Source of the DNA: Dehalococcoidia bacterium
GTDB lineage: Bacteria > Chloroflexota > Dehalococcoidia > SZUA-161
DNA: 7,472 bases
Reading direction: 5' to 3'
NCBI GenBank assembly: GCA_030619685.1
Contig: JAUXAX010000079.1
Span: 1 to 7,472 of the forward strand
Each line of letters begins with the position of its first letter. Position 1 is the stretch's first letter. The notes below the pieces were generated by a model. It did no database searches. It saw nothing but the letters and a program-made list of their open reading frames with translations, and was not told the origin of the DNA. Shown here in pieces: positions 6,134 through 7,472 of the stretch. Both the position numbers and the translations under genes were made by a program.

Positions 6134-6904
6134 CTACCGTCCTCTATTTAGCTCGTAGACCAACCTCAGTCCCACCAGCGTCAAATTGGGCTCCACGGCG
6201 TCTACGACATCGGTCTCCCTGGCTATTATGTCCGCCAAACCCCCTGTAGCGATCACCTTCACCGAACCTCCCAGCTCCTTTCGCATGCGCGCAACAATGC
6301 CCTCTATGAGCCCTACGTAGCCGAAGATAATACCAGACTGCATTGCGGATACGCTGTCTCTGCCTATAGCCCTTTGGGGCTGAACCAGCTCCACACGCGG
6401 CAATTTGGCGGCACGCTCGAAGAGCGCCTCAGCGGAAATCACAACACCGGGAGCGATGGCTCCCCCAAGATAATCCCCCTCTTCCGATACTGCATCCAGG
6501 GTGGTGGCGGTGCCGAAATCGATGACTATCAGGGGGCCACCGTAGAGCCTATGCGCTGCTGCTGCATTGACCACGCGGTCAGCCCCAACCTCACGTGGAT
6601 TATCAATCGAGATACGAACCCCGGTCTTTGTGCCCGGCCCTACTACCATAGGTGAGACATCGAAGTAACGCCGGCACAATTCCTCGAAAATCGTCACCAG
6701 CGGCGGAACCGAGCTTGAGATGATAGCACAGTCAATATCCGCAAAAGCAAGGCCCTTCAGCGACAGCAGGTTGTGGAAGACTGGTGCATATTCATCTTCA
6801 AGCTTATGTACATCGGTGCTTAGCCTCCAGGTGGCCTTCAGCCCCTCATTCTCGAAGACGCCTACAACTATATTTGTATTCCCTATGTCGATTGCCAATA
6901 ACAT
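6134..6904 (-). CDS. coaX: Type III pantothenate kinase
   Basis: A 256-residue protein of standard CoaX length. It phosphorylates pantothenate with ATP in the cytoplasm, the first committed step of CoA synthesis. As an ASKHA-fold kinase it shows the phosphate-1 loop DIGNTN at 6-11, the GADRV segment at 107-111 with the general base Asp109, the phosphate-2 loop DFGTATT at 129-135, GGAIAPG at 147-153, and the adenosine-site ATGG at 219-222. Type III enzymes are not feedback-inhibited by CoA and need a monovalent cation. The ATG start is preceded 4 nt upstream by GAGGG (6909-6913), and an in-frame stop lies directly upstream, so the start is secure. It is the first gene of the coaX-coaBC pair. 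Many genomes place coaX next to birA, which is not seen here. Confidence 0.96.
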   Translation of the reverse strand: MLLAIDIGNTNIVVGVFENEGLKATWRLSTDVHKLEDEYAPVFHNLLSLKGLAFADIDCAIISSSVPPLVTIFEELCRRYFDVSPMVVGPGTKTGVRISIDNPREVGADRVVNAAAAHRLYGGPLIVIDFGTATTLDAVSEEGDYLGGAIAPGVVISAEALFERAAKLPRVELVQPQRAIGRDSVSAMQSGIIFGYVGLIEGIVARMRKELGGSVKVIATGGLADIIARETDVVDAVEPNLTLVGLRLVYELNRGR

Positions 6905-6979
6905 GTTACCCTCATCTCAAGCCATTCGGCGACAACAAGAAAACCGGACCTCTCACTACCAGTCAAAAGAGATAACCCC

Positions 6980-7009
6980 AGCGTGAGCGCTATTATAGCG
7001 GACTCCGCT
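6980..7009. promoter_or_regulatory. Nested palindromes over the coaX promoter, possible operator
   Basis: Four alternating half-sites AGCG (6980), CGCT (6988), AGCG (6997) and CGCT (7006) lie 8-9 bp apart. They form AGCG-N4-CGCT at the predicted transcription start, a perfect 13-bp palindrome CGCTATTATAGCG (6988-7000) exactly over the -10 box, and AGCG-N5-CGCT in the spacer. A further GGTTACAACC dyad (7013-7022) covers the -35. A repressor bound here would block polymerase. No regulator gene is visible in the window, so the operator role is inferred from symmetry and position alone. Confidence 0.4.
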
Positions 7010-7020
7010 TCAGGTTACAA
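6992..7020 (-). promoter_or_regulatory. Strong sigma-70-type promoter of coaX-coaBC
   Basis: TTGTAA (7015-7020, 4 of 6) and a perfect TATAAT (6992-6997) are 17 bp apart on the minus strand. Transcription would start near 6985 and leave a leader of about 80 nt before the coaX ATG. No riboswitch fold is recognised in that leader. Confidence 0.7.
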
Positions 7021-7048
7021 CCTATGTTTTAGCTTGATCACCCACTAC

Positions 7049-7472
7049 CTAAAGACTGTTTTCGATAACCTCAGAGGGATTACTCTGGGGAACATTAAGC
7101 CCCCTGTCCAGACTATAGCGCTTGAGATACTCCATGCCTTTTTTGGTATCGCTGGCCACACGGGCCCTGTCGCAATTACCAAGCCGATACTTGAACAACC
7201 AATATGTAAACTCCTGCAACTGGTCGAGGGCAATATCATCGCTCTGGGGATAGCCCTTCTCATCTCTAAAGCGTTGCAGAAGAGCCTCCTGGCTGGCGCC
7301 GTAGAGCCGCTGATAGCTATCATCAAAACCGCCATCCCGGCCAGAAAAAACATGGCCCTGGCGCTCTTTATGAATCTCCTCCTCTATTGCAAGAAGCACA
7401 AACTTTTCAACGGTCACGCCGTAAAGGTAGTTGAGATAGGCCTGATATTTGGCACTGCCGATAAGCTCCTTG
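7049..7472 (-). CDS. Unrecognised protein, C-terminal 140 residues (5' end outside window)
   Basis: The frame is open from the right edge to a TAG at 7049-7051. A GTG at 7415-7417 could be read as a start, but the frame continues upstream with protein-like sequence (ELIGSAKYQAYLNYLYG), so the gene is more likely cut by the window. The segment is hydrophilic and highly charged, without membrane spans, cysteine clusters or a nucleotide-binding loop. The sole cysteine lies in YRLGNCDRAR. Aromatic-rich helical stretches (YQAYLNYLYG, FTYWLFKYRLG) suggest a compact helical domain. I do not recognise the family. It ends about 29 bp before the -35 of coaX and could be followed by read-through into that operon, since no clear terminator separates them. 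Confidence 0.6.
   Translation of the reverse strand, partial: KELIGSAKYQAYLNYLYGVTVEKFVLLAIEEEIHKERQGHVFSGRDGGFDDSYQRLYGASQEALLQRFRDEKGYPQSDDIALDQLQEFTYWLFKYRLGNCDRARVASDTKKGMEYLKRYSLDRGLNVPQSNPSEVIENSL

Noticed and set aside
6905..6985. Possible riboswitch in the coaX leader
   Set aside because: The leader of about 80 nt shows only short 4-bp pairings and no conserved aptamer core that I recognise.
7045..7353. Second minus-strand frame in the right-hand gene
   Set aside because: Overlaps the frame that stays open to the window edge; its translation is rich in Ser, Arg and Pro and does not extend upstream, so it is taken as the shadow.
1..7472. CRISPR array, phage or transposase genes
   Set aside because: No regularly spaced repeats and no integrase or transposase motifs in any frame.

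Overview
The window looks like a piece of a moderate-GC (about half, by eye) anaerobic bacterial chromosome. It carries the 3' end of recF, a very large activase of the 2-hydroxyacyl-CoA dehydratase type, a tRNA gene, and two coenzyme A biosynthesis genes. The activase chemistry is typical of strict anaerobes. The style of the CoaBC and CoaX proteins, together with a 'GTCATTCTGAG...CGAAGAATC' dispersed repeat, would fit an uncultured Chloroflexota/Dehalococcoidia-like lineage. That placement is an inference, not something the sequence proves.

Layout. Positions 1-135 (+) are the last 44 codons of recF. After it comes a GC-rich hairpin repeat (about 142-179) in the gap between convergent genes. 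Positions 242-4402 (-) encode a 1386-residue fusion of two BadF/HgdC-type ATPase domains, a cysteine cluster, a DUF2229-type domain and a C-terminal HgdB-like domain. Its own promoter lies at 4434-4461, and a 10-bp tandem repeat sits in its short leader. The gene-free stretch 4462-4806 contains a dispersed hairpin repeat (4602-4719) and a purine-rich tract. A tRNA-Met(CAT) lies at 4807-4882 (-), with a good promoter whose -35 box overlaps the coaBC stop codon. coaBC (4917-6113, -) and coaX (6134-6904, -) are separated by 20 bp and form an operon read from a strong promoter at 6992-7020, which is packed with inverted repeats. The left-running end of an unrecognised gene fills 7049-7472.

How the genes relate. 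CoaX phosphorylates pantothenate. CoaBC then joins cysteine and decarboxylates the product, so the operon supplies three consecutive activities of CoA synthesis. The giant activase belongs to a family that drives low-potential electron transfer to enzymes acting on CoA esters. The CoA theme is shared, but the activase has its own promoter and no recognisable dehydratase substrate subunit lies beside it.

Most worth a second look: the activase fusion, which carries both activator halves and two dehydratase-like lobes in one chain, with the first ATPase half degenerate; the Ser at the usual catalytic Cys of the CoaC domain; and the nested palindromes over the coaX promoter.
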